From positions 1 to 64,000 of the forward strand of contig CALZUA010000015.1 of the NCBI GenBank assembly GCA_945829235.1: a stretch of DNA of 64,000 nucleotides, written 5' to 3'. This DNA is from an uncultured Clostridia bacterium (lineage in GTDB: Bacteria; Bacillota; Clostridia; Oscillospirales; Ruminococcaceae). The position numbers and the translations under genes are program-made. Under the pieces are notes generated by a model. That model was given only the letters and a program-made list of their open reading frames with translations, ran no database searches and was not told where the DNA came from. Of this stretch, positions 18,344 to 25,872 are shown one piece after another; position 1 is the stretch's first letter; each line of letters begins with the position of its first letter.

Positions 18344-19270
18344 TTGAAAAAAGAGGTTATCTTCAGTCTTTCGGGACTGTACCGCGATGATTTTCGCGTC
18401 ACGGGCTATCGTTTCGGCAGCGGCGAACCGAGCTGCTGCATAATCGGCGCAATCCGCGGTGACGAGGTTCAGCAGCTTTATATCTGCGGTCAGCTTGTAA
18501 AGGCGCTTCGGGAGCTTGAAAAGAACGGCGGAATTGCCGAGGGGCGGGAAATTCTCGTCATTCCCTCGATGAACAATTACAGTATGAACATCAGCCGCCG
18601 TTTTTGGTGCCTCGACAACACCGACATCAACCGGCAATTCCCCGGTGACGCGGGCGGCGAAACCACCGAGCGTGTTGCTTCGGCGGTTTTCGAGGAAATC
18701 CGGAAATACCCGTATTGCGTGCAGTTCCCGTCGTTCTATATTCCGGGAATTTTCGCGCCGCACGTCCGTATGATGAAAACGGAGGCGCAGAACGAGGACT
18801 TGGCGGAGCTTTTCGGGTTGCCGTTTGTCGTGCTGAGAGAGCCGACTGCGATGGACAAGTCCACTCTGAATTTCAGCCTGCAAGGTGTTGGCACGGCGGC
18901 ATTTTCGGTGTACACGGAAACGCGTGAAACCATCGATGAAATTTCCGCGGAAATCGGTGTTGAAGCGGTGTTGCGGTTCTTGTCGAAAACGGGCGTTATT
19001 AAAAGCGATGTTCGCGAGGGAGTTGCGGCAAAGGTTGTCGATGAAAGCGAGCTTGTGAACGTCAAGAGTGAGGACGCGGGCATTTACCGCGAAATCGTTA
19101 AGGTCGGAAGCGCGGTCAAAAAGGGCGATGTTCTCGCGCGGATTTTGCACCCGTACGAGGGCGAGGTTATCCGCGAGGTGAAAGCGCCCGAGGACGGAAT
19201 TGTGTTCTTCGCGCGCCACAAATCCATTATCTGTCAACATTCGCTTGTGTTTAAAATTGTCAAGAAATAA
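18344..19270 (+). CDS. Succinylglutamate desuccinylase/aspartoacylase-like protein, zinc ligands missing
   Basis: The fold of the AstE/AspA branch of M14 metallopeptidases is recognisable: the glycine motif CIIGAIRGDEVQQ, the DINRQFPG signature at 94-101, and a C-terminal beta-barrel with EDGIVFFARH. The metal site is changed. The usual HGxE is RGDE (R38 in place of His, E41 kept), and the usual DLH segment is VQFPS (126-130), so two of three zinc ligands appear absent. It may be a non-catalytic relative. TTG 18344 was chosen as start because AGGTGA lies 6 bases upstream; an earlier in-frame TTG (18338) would touch the ribosome site. 308 residues. Confidence 0.75.
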   Translation: MKKEVIFSLSGLYRDDFRVTGYRFGSGEPSCCIIGAIRGDEVQQLYICGQLVKALRELEKNGGIAEGREILVIPSMNNYSMNISRRFWCLDNTDINRQFPGDAGGETTERVASAVFEEIRKYPYCVQFPSFYIPGIFAPHVRMMKTEAQNEDLAELFGLPFVVLREPTAMDKSTLNFSLQGVGTAAFSVYTETRETIDEISAEIGVEAVLRFLSKTGVIKSDVREGVAAKVVDESELVNVKSEDAGIYREIVKVGSAVKKGDVLARILHPYEGEVIREVKAPEDGIVFFARHKSIICQHSLVFKIVKK

Positions 19271-19274
19271 AAAT

Positions 19275-19304
19275 TCCCGAGAGTTTTTGCTCTCGGGATT
19301 TTGT
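19275..19304. terminator. Bidirectional terminator between convergent genes
   Basis: A 9-bp stem (TCCCGAGAG with CTCTCGGGA, loop TTTTTG) has T-rich sequence on the right and A-rich sequence on the left, so it can stop both the aspartoacylase-like gene and the opposing gene at 19305. Confidence 0.88.
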
Positions 19305-19784
19305 TTACTCTAAATCAAACAGCTTGTCCTGATAATCCTTCACGAAATATCGGATATTTTTCCTGCCCTTTTGAATGACGGTGTGACCTTCTTGCTCCAG
19401 CTTTTCCTTTTGTGCAAGCGCACCGCCGGGGTATTTCTCGTTCAGCTCACCATTTGCTTTGAGCGTTCTCCAGTAAGGAGTTTCGTTATCGGAACGCTGA
19501 TAGCTTGCCCACGCGGCGATTGACACGAAAATTCCCGCGGTAATCGGCTCGGTGAAATCCGCGCCCGACTGCTTCGCGAAAAGCTCGCGGATTGCGCCGA
19601 CTGTCGTGACCTTACCAAACGGAATTTTCTTCATCACGGTATCGTAATCAATCGGCGGCGCAAAATACATTCGATTTCCGCCGTATTTTTCGATACTCGC
19701 CGTATCGGTTATGGTCTGAATTTTCGGCATATCCTTGCTGTCGCGGAGCATTGCGTTAAAATCCTTCTTTTCCTCGTTAGCCAT
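19305..19784 (-). CDS. MGMT-family / alkyltransferase-like DNA-binding protein
   Basis: Small 159-residue protein with the helix-turn-helix DNA-binding fold of O6-methylguanine methyltransferases. The stretch IPFGKVTTVGAIRELFAKQSG matches the start of the fold. The alkyl-acceptor motif PCHRV is absent and replaced by TPYWRTL, as in alkyltransferase-like (ATL) proteins and related regulators, and the final wing LAQKEKLEQEGH is present. It therefore probably recognises modified DNA without repairing it itself. The N-terminal 40 residues are an extension. Own promoter upstream (19803-19831). Neighbours give no clue. Confidence 0.8.
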   Translation of the reverse strand: MANEEKKDFNAMLRDSKDMPKIQTITDTASIEKYGGNRMYFAPPIDYDTVMKKIPFGKVTTVGAIRELFAKQSGADFTEPITAGIFVSIAAWASYQRSDNETPYWRTLKANGELNEKYPGGALAQKEKLEQEGHTVIQKGRKNIRYFVKDYQDKLFDLE

Positions 19785-19802
19785 ATTAACACCTCCGAGT
19801 GT

Positions 19803-19831
19803 ATTATAACGCTGATTATATTATAATGCAA
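19803..19831 (-). promoter_or_regulatory. Sigma-A promoter of the ATL-like gene
   Basis: On the minus strand TTGCAT (19831-19826), 17 bases, TATAAT (19808-19803). It lies 19 bases before the start codon, leaving a very short leader that includes GGAGGTG. Confidence 0.8.
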
Positions 19832-19849
19832 TGAGGCTGTTTGAAAAAA

Positions 19850-20230
19850 TCAGTTTTTCACGGTGCAGGAGTACGCTTCAACCAGCTTTTCTTCGACAGC
19901 CGTAAGGTTCTTGTCCTTAACCGCTTCAAAACCCGCTTCGCGGAGGTCGGGGAGAGTGCCTTCGATGATGCCGCGGATTTTCTGCTCAAACTCAGCGTTG
20001 TCGCTTGCCATATAGCAGTCCTTGTCCTTTTCAAGCCAATCGAACACCGGAATATCACGCATTTTCTTGGCAAGCCGCTTGGATTTAAGACCGAGCGTGT
20101 TGATGTGAACGGTATCGAAATCCTTGTCCTTGGTGTCCGTGGTGAAAGGGACACCGACATTTGTGAGTGCTCGTTTTTGGTGGAGAATAGCGCGCCCCCA
20201 GCCCCGATACCTTGATTAAATTCAGCCCCT
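19850..20230 (-). pseudogene. Small unrecognised gene, apparently frameshifted and without a normal start codon
   Basis: A coherent coding stretch of about 102 codons on the minus strand ends at 19850. It runs from NVGVPFTTDTKDKDFD through GLKSKRLAKKMRDIPVFDW to YSCTVKN, but its first ATG is only at 20062. Upstream, the plausible continuation is in another frame: NQGIGAGGALFSTKNEHSQ, ending near 20161. One extra A in the CACAAATG run at about 20160 would join them. The upstream part has GGAGGGG at about 20225 and a good promoter (20288-20316), yet no ATG, GTG or TTG at the expected place. So either the gene is decaying, or base errors are present. No family recognised. Confidence 0.5.
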
Positions 20231-20287
20231 CCGAATATAACGGACCTTCTTTTTATGTACCGCTCTTTAACTATGCAACTAAAATAT

Positions 20288-20316
20288 ATTATACGTCATT
20301 ACAAGAAAAAAGTCAA
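20288..20316 (-). promoter_or_regulatory. Sigma-A promoter upstream of the frameshifted small gene
   Basis: On the minus strand TTGACT (20316-20311), 17 bases, TATAAT (20293-20288). It lies just after the lysozyme terminator, so it can only serve the small gene ending at 19850. Confidence 0.85.
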
Positions 20317-20331
20317 GTGGAGAAACAGCCG

Positions 20332-20367
20332 AAAAAAGCCTATACCCGCGCGGATATAGGCTTTTTT
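20332..20367 (-). terminator. Rho-independent terminator of the lysozyme gene
   Basis: A 12-bp stem, with arms AAAAAAGCCTAT and ATAGGCTTTTTT around a GC-rich inner palindrome, starts 13 bases after the stop codon at 20380. The A-rich and T-rich flanks make it functional on both strands. Confidence 0.9.
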
Positions 20368-20379
20368 CGTTTTGTTTGG

Positions 20380-21834
20380 TTAATCGAACCGGTCGAGATT
20401 GTTGTAGCCGCCCTCGCGGATAATTTTCGCGTAATCCTTGAAGGAAACGTTCAGGTCAACATCTACGTCAATTCCCGAAACTTTTCCCTTGCACGAGTAC
20501 TGCCACATACCGTATGTACCGTTGTAGGACGGCTTCGGGACATTCCAGTGTGCAACCCAAACCTCGCAGTCAAGCGTGCTCATATCCATATAATCCTCAA
20601 ACCACTTTGCGTAGGAGTAAATCATCGGGTAGTATCCCGCGTTGCGGATTTCCTCGATGAACACCTTCGCGATTTCGTTTTTCAGCTCTTTGTCAAGCTT
20701 TACCTGAGAATTATCCTCAAAGTCCAGAACAACGGGATAGGTTATCTTGTAAGGCGAAATGGTTTCAATGAAGTGCTTTGCTTCGGCTCTTGCTTCCTCA
20801 ACCGTCAAGGCGTAGCAGTAGTGATAAACGCCGACATCAATGCCGACCTTTGCCGCTTCGGTTATGTTGTACTCAAAGGTTTTGTCAACCTTAGCTCCGG
20901 ATAAGGACGAGCGAATCATCGCAAACTTAATTCCCGCGTTTTTGACCTTGCGCCAGTTTATCGCTTCCTGCCACTCGGAAACATCGATGCCCTTAATTCC
21001 CTTGTTGCGCAAATCCTCCTCAATATCACCCTCGGACTCCTGCCTGTAATCGATAATCCGTGAGGATTTTGATGTTGAAAGAACAGAGTCTGCACCTCTG
21101 TAAAATTTAACGGTTTTTTCGAGAACCAACGTGCCGCTGTTCACATACTCTCCGATAAGCGAGAACAATCCGTTCATTGTTGCTTTTCCGCTGAGAGTGG
21201 CGGACAATTTTCCTTTCAAAAGCAACTTTGCATTTTCGTAATTGGTGATATTGCCTGTCAAGATAGTTTCCGAGCTTGGCGAAAAGGTGATTGTACCGAG
21301 GTTTGTGATATTGCCGGAGCGGAAGATGTTTGTCGCACCGCTTATTACCGCAGAGCTTTTTGCGTGGTTTACAAAATCCCCCGAAAACTTAACGGTTGCA
21401 CTGCTCGTGGAAACAATCGAGCCGTAGTTTGCGAGAGCTGATGTATCCTTGAAGTTAACCATTCCCGAAACGGTCAGGCGGGCTCTCGGTTCAATAATCA
21501 TTTTCCCGCAAAAATAAAGCTTTGCGTCCGCGTAAACCTGTAGATTTGCGCCCTCGCACAAAATGAGCGTGCTGGACTGCGGGAAAGTAACGGTTGCGTC
21601 TTTGGGAATTTTGACTGTGCTGTCTATGTAGTAGTTGGTGTTTTCTGCGGGCTTGTCCGCCGCGTTCCACTTGACAAACTGCGTCTTGTCAATCGGTGTG
21701 TACTCTTCCGCGTAGATGTCGAGCACGTTTTCGGTTTTCGGAGAGTCGCCGACTTGCGCGAACGCCGAAAATGCCGTTGTAAGAGAAATTGCCGCCGCGA
21801 CAAACAACGCTGCCGCTTTTTTGAGAATTTTCAT
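20380..21834 (-). CDS. Secreted GH25 lysozyme (muramidase) with N-terminal beta-repeat region
   Basis: Exported cell-wall hydrolase, 484 residues from ATG 21834 (AGGGGG upstream). A signal peptide is clear (MKILKKAAALFVAAAISLTT, cleavage near AFA-QVG). Residues about 80-270 consist of short repeated strands alternating hydrophobic and polar residues (TVKFSGDFVNHAKSSAVIS, TILTGNITNYENAKLLLKG), probably a beta-solenoid for binding or spacing. The C-terminal 200 residues are the GH25 catalytic domain: GIKGIDVSEWQ with the first catalytic Asp, AMIRSSLSG, GVYHYCYA, and VVLDFED with the catalytic Glu/Asp pair. Single-gene unit with promoter and terminator. Confidence 0.9.
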   Translation of the reverse strand: MKILKKAAALFVAAAISLTTAFSAFAQVGDSPKTENVLDIYAEEYTPIDKTQFVKWNAADKPAENTNYYIDSTVKIPKDATVTFPQSSTLILCEGANLQVYADAKLYFCGKMIIEPRARLTVSGMVNFKDTSALANYGSIVSTSSATVKFSGDFVNHAKSSAVISGATNIFRSGNITNLGTITFSPSSETILTGNITNYENAKLLLKGKLSATLSGKATMNGLFSLIGEYVNSGTLVLEKTVKFYRGADSVLSTSKSSRIIDYRQESEGDIEEDLRNKGIKGIDVSEWQEAINWRKVKNAGIKFAMIRSSLSGAKVDKTFEYNITEAAKVGIDVGVYHYCYALTVEEARAEAKHFIETISPYKITYPVVLDFEDNSQVKLDKELKNEIAKVFIEEIRNAGYYPMIYSYAKWFEDYMDMSTLDCEVWVAHWNVPKPSYNGTYGMWQYSCKGKVSGIDVDVDLNVSFKDYAKIIREGGYNNLDRFD

Positions 21835-21881
21835 TATGTACCCCCTTATGTAAAAATGCCAAAAATTTTCTCTATACTTAT

Positions 21882-21910
21882 ATTCTCTCATATTTTTATC
21901 AATTTGTCAA
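21882..21910 (-). promoter_or_regulatory. Probable promoter of the lysozyme gene
   Basis: On the minus strand TTGACA (21910-21905), 17 bases, GAGAAT (21887-21882). The -35 box is perfect, the -10 box weak, so activity may need a partner or an alternative -10 hexamer nearby. Confidence 0.5.
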
Positions 21911-22084
21911 ATGTTTTTTGAAAAAAATTTGTGGAAATTTTCGGCAAATTCACAAATGTGCAATAAGTTCTGCGAAAAAGCTAACTCGAGCGGTGTTTTC
22001 GGGCAAATTTTGTTGAAAGGAACACGCTTTGCTTGAATTTTCGGTTGGCTTGTGCGCGTGAATCTTGGTTTCTGCGAAACCTTG

Positions 22085-22181
22085 GCATTTTCGCCGGCAT
22101 CGAACCGGCGAAAATGCGCGGGTGAAGCCACGCCCCATTGTTTGAGGGGTTTACAAATTTGTTAGGCGTGGCTTCACCCGC
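22085..22181 (-). repeat. Structured 97-nt repeat unit (locus 1, unit 1)
   Basis: Two adjacent perfect hairpins with no base between them. Written on the plus strand, the first has a 13-bp stem (GCATTTTCGCCGG, 22085-22097) and the 7-base loop CATCGAA. The second has a 17-bp stem (GCGGGTGAAGCCACGCC, 22118-22134, pairing with 22165-22181) around a 30-base loop starting CCATTG and ending TTGTTA. On the minus strand, which is the sense strand of the gene just upstream (M23 protein), the small loop reads TTCGATG. Confidence 0.9.
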
Positions 22182-22227
22182 TCTTTTGCAGAGTTTTACC
22201 GTTGGGCTGGCTTTGCGAAGGGTGCGG

Positions 22228-22324
22228 GCGATTTTTCGGGCATCGAACCCGAAAAATCGCGCGGGTGCAGTCACGCCTCATTGATTGCGAAAAACACGGG
22301 TTTGTTAGGCGTGACTGCACCCGC
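22228..22324 (-). repeat. Structured 97-nt repeat unit (locus 1, unit 2)
   Basis: Same architecture and exact length as unit 1, but with different stem bases: 13-bp stem GCGATTTTTCGGG with loop CATCGAA (22241-22247), then a 17-bp stem GCGGGTGCAGTCACGCC (22261-22277, pairing with 22308-22324) around a 30-base loop. Forty-six bases separate it from unit 1. Confidence 0.9.
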
Positions 22325-22370
22325 GGTTTGAGCCGAGTTTTACCGTTTTGCTTGCTTTGCAAAAAATTAT

Positions 22371-22410
22371 CCCCTGCATTTTTCGGTATCGAACCGAAAA
22401 ATGCTCGGGG
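22371..22410 (-). repeat. Related single hairpin (locus 1)
   Basis: Stem GCATTTTTCGG with CCGAAAAATGC (11 bp) and loop TATCGAA, lengthened by CCCC with GGGG outside a small bulge. It repeats the small hairpin of the 97-nt units but lacks the second hairpin. A near copy lies at 43274-43313. Confidence 0.85.
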
Positions 22411-22437
22411 AGGTTGTTCTTGTTGAATTTTGATTTG

Positions 22438-22545
22438 GCGCTTCGCGCAGAGTGGTCGCTTCGCTCTAGTGTGGGGCTTCGCCCCACGCCCCACAAGCCT
22501 TTTGAAAAAGGCTTGACCGAAAACTTTTGTGCGCTTCGCGGTGCA
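22438..22545 (-). repeat. GCGAAGCG-rich module (locus 1)
   Basis: Contains several copies of GCTTCGC/GCGAAGC, an internal palindrome (AAGCCTTTTTG-type stem around 22495-22515), a GGGGCTTCGCCCC hairpin and the terminal motif CGCTTCGCGGTGC. The same module, with a different internal hairpin, occurs at 43342-43470 and, inverted, at 41266-41367. It starts 55 bases after the M23 gene's stop codon. The intergenic stretch 21835-22600 contains only the lysozyme promoter and this composite repeat. Confidence 0.8.
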
Positions 22546-22600
22546 CGAAACCCGCTTTTCAATTACTCCAAAAAACGTTTCTCGGTACTGACGGGGGAGA

Positions 22601-23329
22601 TTAGCCGCCGTTCTTGTCGATAACGCTCATCGGGTCAATCCACTTGCCGTTTTCTTTTACAGCAAAGTGCAGGTGCGGCTTTTGGAGGATTTCGGACTGA
22701 TTTGTGTCGGAGGTCTTGCCGATGATTTCGCCCTGCTTGACCTGCTGTCCCGCCTTTACGTTCAGCTCCTTGGCAAGCCCGCAGTAATGCGCTTCCAAGC
22801 CGTTTGTCTGCTCAATCGTCACGCATACTCCCATAAGCGCATCGTCGCGGATTTCCTTGACAACGCCCTCGGACATAGACTTGACATCAGTTCCCAGCTC
22901 GCAGAGGATATCAACGCCGTCGTGGGTTTTCCACACGCCGAGCGTTTCCGATTTCACCAGCTCGCCGTTTGAAAACGGCTTGTCGATTTCGCCCTCAACC
23001 GGGAGGATATTTCCCGCTTTAATTGTCACGGGGCGGTTTACCGGCTCAGCATCGGAGGACTCGGGCTTTTGCACTTTTTCAGCCGATGACGAGGAACTGC
23101 TTTCTTTGGGAACTCCCGAAACATCGTTGTTTACAGGTATGTCGCTGTCGCTTTTTGACGAGGAAAAGCTCCAAAGGCTTTCGGGGGACGAGCTTGTCGG
23201 AACAAGCCTTCTCGTTGTGCTCCCGTAAACCGCCACGAGCGATGCCGCAACCGCCGTTAATCCTATCGCAGACGCGATTGCGATACTTTTCGCGTTTTTA
23301 CCGTCATTGTTTTGCCTTCTGTTTTTCAT
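22601..23329 (-). CDS. Membrane-anchored M23 (LytM) peptidase, SpoIIQ-like
   Basis: A 242-residue protein with a short basic start (MKNRRQNNDGKNAKS), one transmembrane helix (about residues 15-36), a Ser-rich linker and a LytM/M23 domain from about 125 to the end. The zinc motifs are kept: THDGVD (HxxxD) and HLHFAV (HxH). Size and layout resemble clostridial SpoIIQ, the forespore protein of the engulfment channel, but no sporulation neighbour is visible, so a general cell-wall endopeptidase is possible. Start ATG 23329 has AAAGGAATG upstream. Divergent from the EAL-HDOD gene. Confidence 0.82.
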   Translation of the reverse strand: MKNRRQNNDGKNAKSIAIASAIGLTAVAASLVAVYGSTTRRLVPTSSSPESLWSFSSSKSDSDIPVNNDVSGVPKESSSSSSAEKVQKPESSDAEPVNRPVTIKAGNILPVEGEIDKPFSNGELVKSETLGVWKTHDGVDILCELGTDVKSMSEGVVKEIRDDALMGVCVTIEQTNGLEAHYCGLAKELNVKAGQQVKQGEIIGKTSDTNQSEILQKPHLHFAVKENGKWIDPMSVIDKNGG

Positions 23330-23493
23330 TTGACCATTCCTTTCGTTAGGTAAAGTTGGAAATTATTTACATTAACCGTCCAAGCTCCCTTGAACCTGAT
23401 TGTAGTTTTGCCGCTTTTTTGGCAAATATTCACATAAAAAATTGCCGAAAAGCACCGATTTAATACATTTCAAAAAATCTGCAAAAAATAGTC

Positions 23494-23522
23494 TTGAAAA
23501 AATGTTGAAAAAGTTGTATAAT
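23494..23522 (+). promoter_or_regulatory. Sigma-A promoter of the EAL-HDOD gene
   Basis: TTGAAA (23494-23499), 17 bases, TATAAT (23517-23522). Transcription should begin about 23529, only 8 bases before an in-frame ATG at 23537, which argues for the TTG at 23555 as the true start. Confidence 0.85.
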
Positions 23523-23554
23523 AAATCTGTATATAAATGTCGGGAGGGATAAAT

Positions 23555-24754
23555 TTGGACGCTTACATAGCGCGCCTGCCTGTTTTTGATGTTGCGGGGA
23601 ACGTTTTTGCATACAGCCTGCCTTATCGTGCCGAAGAAAACGGCTCGTTTGAATACGTTGCGCCGGGTTCGGAGGAAACGAACAAGCTGTTTGATTTTGA
23701 CGTTCGCCGTCTTGTCGGGAAATCGCGCGCCTTTATATATTTTTCCGATGAAATGCTTCGTGCGCGCCTGCCGCTGTTGTTTTCACGCGATATTCTAACT
23801 GTTGTCGTTCACGCAAATCAGCTCGAGGACGCGGGAATTATGAACATTTGCCGCGATTTGAAGGAACGCGGGTTTATGCTGGCGCTCGAGGATTTCGAGT
23901 ACAGCAAGGCTTATGATGAAATTTTCAGATTTGTCGATGTTGTTGAAATAGATTTCAAAAAGACAACCAAGGCTATCGAGGAAACCGCTTACGTTTGCCG
24001 TTACGCGAACAAGCTGATGCTTGCGGTTAACATCGAAACGCGCGATGAATACGAGTACGCGAAAAGGCTCGGCTGTACGTTTATGCAGGGCTTTTATTTC
24101 GCGAAACCCGAGCTTGACCTCGAAAACGGCTTTCAGCCGCTCCCTGCGAGCATTGCACAGACGATGCAGATTTTGTCGCAAAAGGACGCGGAAATCGAGG
24201 AGGTTGTAAACGCGCTGTCGGTTGACTCGGCGGTCTGCCAGCGGCTTTTGCGGCTGATAAACTCGGTTTACTTTGGCTTTACGACAAAAATTTCTTCGAT
24301 AAATCAGGCGATTGTCGTGCTGGGACTGGACTATCTGCGCGAGTGGATTTACCTTATGGCAATGCAGAAGCTCCTCAACAACGACTCCCCCGAGGCAACA
24401 AAAATGTCGCTTCTTATGGCGAAATTCTGCCGGAAAATCGCGCTTATGATACCCGAGGGCGCAAAAAAGCCCGAGTCGTTCTATCTTATGGGACTGCTCT
24501 CGATGGTTGTTTTCAGCGGCGAAAGCGTGCTGGTAAAGGCTCTGGACGAGTTCCCGCTCACGTTCGACATCAAAAAGGGACTGCTCCGCAAGGGCGGACT
24601 TTACAGCGATGTTTTCGAGATGGCGTTCAGCTATCTTCTTGCGGATTGGGAGAAATTCGAGGAAATCGCCTCTATGTATAATATCGGTATGAAGGAAATC
24701 TCGGAGGATTTCGCCGAGTGTGCCGAAGAGGTTGAACAGGCTCAGATGAATTGA
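23555..24754 (+). CDS. Degenerate EAL plus HDOD signalling protein (YuxH-like)
   Basis: Cytoplasmic signalling protein, 399 residues. TTG 23555 was chosen as start because GGGAGGG sits 6 bases upstream, whereas the ATG at 23537 would overlap that site and nearly touch the transcription start. N-terminal 190 residues follow the EAL fold (ARLPVFDVAGNVFAYSLPYR, MLALEDFEY, VDVVEIDFKK), but the catalytic ExLxR is SLPYR without the Glu, so c-di-GMP hydrolysis is unlikely. The HDOD domain follows (about 195-375: VCQRLLRLINSVYFGF, SINQAIVVLGLDYLREWIYL). Such proteins occur in motility and c-di-GMP control. An FkbM methyltransferase gene follows 7 bases later. Confidence 0.87.
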   Translation: MDAYIARLPVFDVAGNVFAYSLPYRAEENGSFEYVAPGSEETNKLFDFDVRRLVGKSRAFIYFSDEMLRARLPLLFSRDILTVVVHANQLEDAGIMNICRDLKERGFMLALEDFEYSKAYDEIFRFVDVVEIDFKKTTKAIEETAYVCRYANKLMLAVNIETRDEYEYAKRLGCTFMQGFYFAKPELDLENGFQPLPASIAQTMQILSQKDAEIEEVVNALSVDSAVCQRLLRLINSVYFGFTTKISSINQAIVVLGLDYLREWIYLMAMQKLLNNDSPEATKMSLLMAKFCRKIALMIPEGAKKPESFYLMGLLSMVVFSGESVLVKALDEFPLTFDIKKGLLRKGGLYSDVFEMAFSYLLADWEKFEEIASMYNIGMKEISEDFAECAEEVEQAQMN

Positions 24755-24761
24755 GGGTAAA

Positions 24762-25856
24762 ATGGCTTTTTTTCTTGATGAAATAAACGAATGTCTTTGG
24801 GACAGGCTCAAAACCACGGGCAAAAAAATCGTGCTCTACGGAATGGGCGACGGCGCGGAGAAGATAAAGGCAGTGCTCGATGAAAAGGAAATCCCGCTTT
24901 CCGATATTATGGCGAGCGACGAATTTGTGCGCGGACACAGCTTTATGGGTATACGCGTGAAAACGCTCGCGGAAATCGAGGAATTGTACGGCGATGATTT
25001 TATAATTCTCGTGTGCTTTGGAACGCAAATTCCCGAGGTTATGGAGAAAATCTCGTACATATCGCGACAGCACGAGCTTTACGCGCCGAATGTTCCCGTT
25101 GTGGGAGAGGGACTTTTTGACCTTGACTACGCGAGAGCGCACCGTGACGAGCTGGAAAAGGTTTACAAACTTCTTGCCGACGAGCAGTCGAAAAAGGTGT
25201 TCGAGAACGTAATCCGCTATAAACTCAGCGGAAAGCTTGATTATCTCACGGCGGTTGAAACGCCGTCCGAGGAAAAGTTTGACCTGCTGAAAATCGGCAC
25301 GGAGGAGATTTACGTTGATTTGGGCGCGTATGACGGCGACACGGTTATCGAGTTTCTGAATGAAACCTCGCTTCAGTTCACGAAAATCTACGCAATGGAG
25401 CCGGACGTGAAAAATTACCGCAAGCTGAAACGGCGGCTTTATATGATAGGCTCGGCGCTTCTCGAGGCGTACAACTGCGGCACTTGGGACGAGGACACGT
25501 CTGTTGTGTTCAACCTGCGCTCGGGGAGAAGCAGTAAAGCTGTTCCCGACAAAAACGCTTCGCTTAACCCCGCGCGTTTTCGCGAGGTGAAAATGCTCAA
25601 GGTTGACACGCTTTTGCAAGGTCAGCCTGTTACATATCTTAAAATGGACGTTGAGGGCGCGGAGGAAAAGGCGCTTTTCGGCGCACGGGAAACCATCGCG
25701 AATTTCTCGCCGAAGCTCAACATCGCGCTCTATCACAGGAACGAGGATATGTTCAAAATCCCGCTTCTGGTTAATTCGATGCAGAAAAAATACAAGCTGT
25801 ATATGCGGCATCACCCGTACTTCCCCGATTGGGACACAAATCTCTATGCGCTTTGA
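24762..25856 (+). CDS. FkbM family methyltransferase
   Basis: SAM-dependent methyltransferase of 364 residues. The N-terminal part (about 20-105) is a Rossmann-like segment (KKIVLYGMGDGAEKIKAVL, FIILVCFGTQIPEVMEKI). The FkbM domain begins near residue 185 with EIYVDLGAYDGDTVIEFL (SAM-binding motif I), then KIYAMEPDVKNYRKL, VDTLLQGQPVTYLKMDVEGAE and the late SPKLNIALYHR, all typical of FkbM. Substrate unknown, commonly a sugar or polysaccharide hydroxyl. It probably shares a transcript with the EAL-HDOD gene upstream (7-base gap) and the unknown protein downstream (16-base gap). Confidence 0.88.
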   Translation: MAFFLDEINECLWDRLKTTGKKIVLYGMGDGAEKIKAVLDEKEIPLSDIMASDEFVRGHSFMGIRVKTLAEIEELYGDDFIILVCFGTQIPEVMEKISYISRQHELYAPNVPVVGEGLFDLDYARAHRDELEKVYKLLADEQSKKVFENVIRYKLSGKLDYLTAVETPSEEKFDLLKIGTEEIYVDLGAYDGDTVIEFLNETSLQFTKIYAMEPDVKNYRKLKRRLYMIGSALLEAYNCGTWDEDTSVVFNLRSGRSSKAVPDKNASLNPARFREVKMLKVDTLLQGQPVTYLKMDVEGAEEKALFGARETIANFSPKLNIALYHRNEDMFKIPLLVNSMQKKYKLYMRHHPYFPDWDTNLYAL

Positions 25857-25872
25857 CAGAAAGAGGCTGTAA

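Noticed and set aside
22241-22260. tRNA fragment, because of the TTCGA-like loop
   Set aside because: The stem is 13 bp instead of 5 and no acceptor, D or anticodon arm surrounds it.
22085-22324. Possible CRISPR array
   Set aside because: Only two units per locus, each with inner structure, and no spacer-size variation or cas genes; repeats are palindromic elements instead.
21950-22562. Several short frames in the repeat locus that translate to Arg/Pro-rich peptides
   Set aside because: They cross the hairpins, and the compensatory changes preserve base pairing rather than amino acids. They are read as translations of the repeat, not genes.
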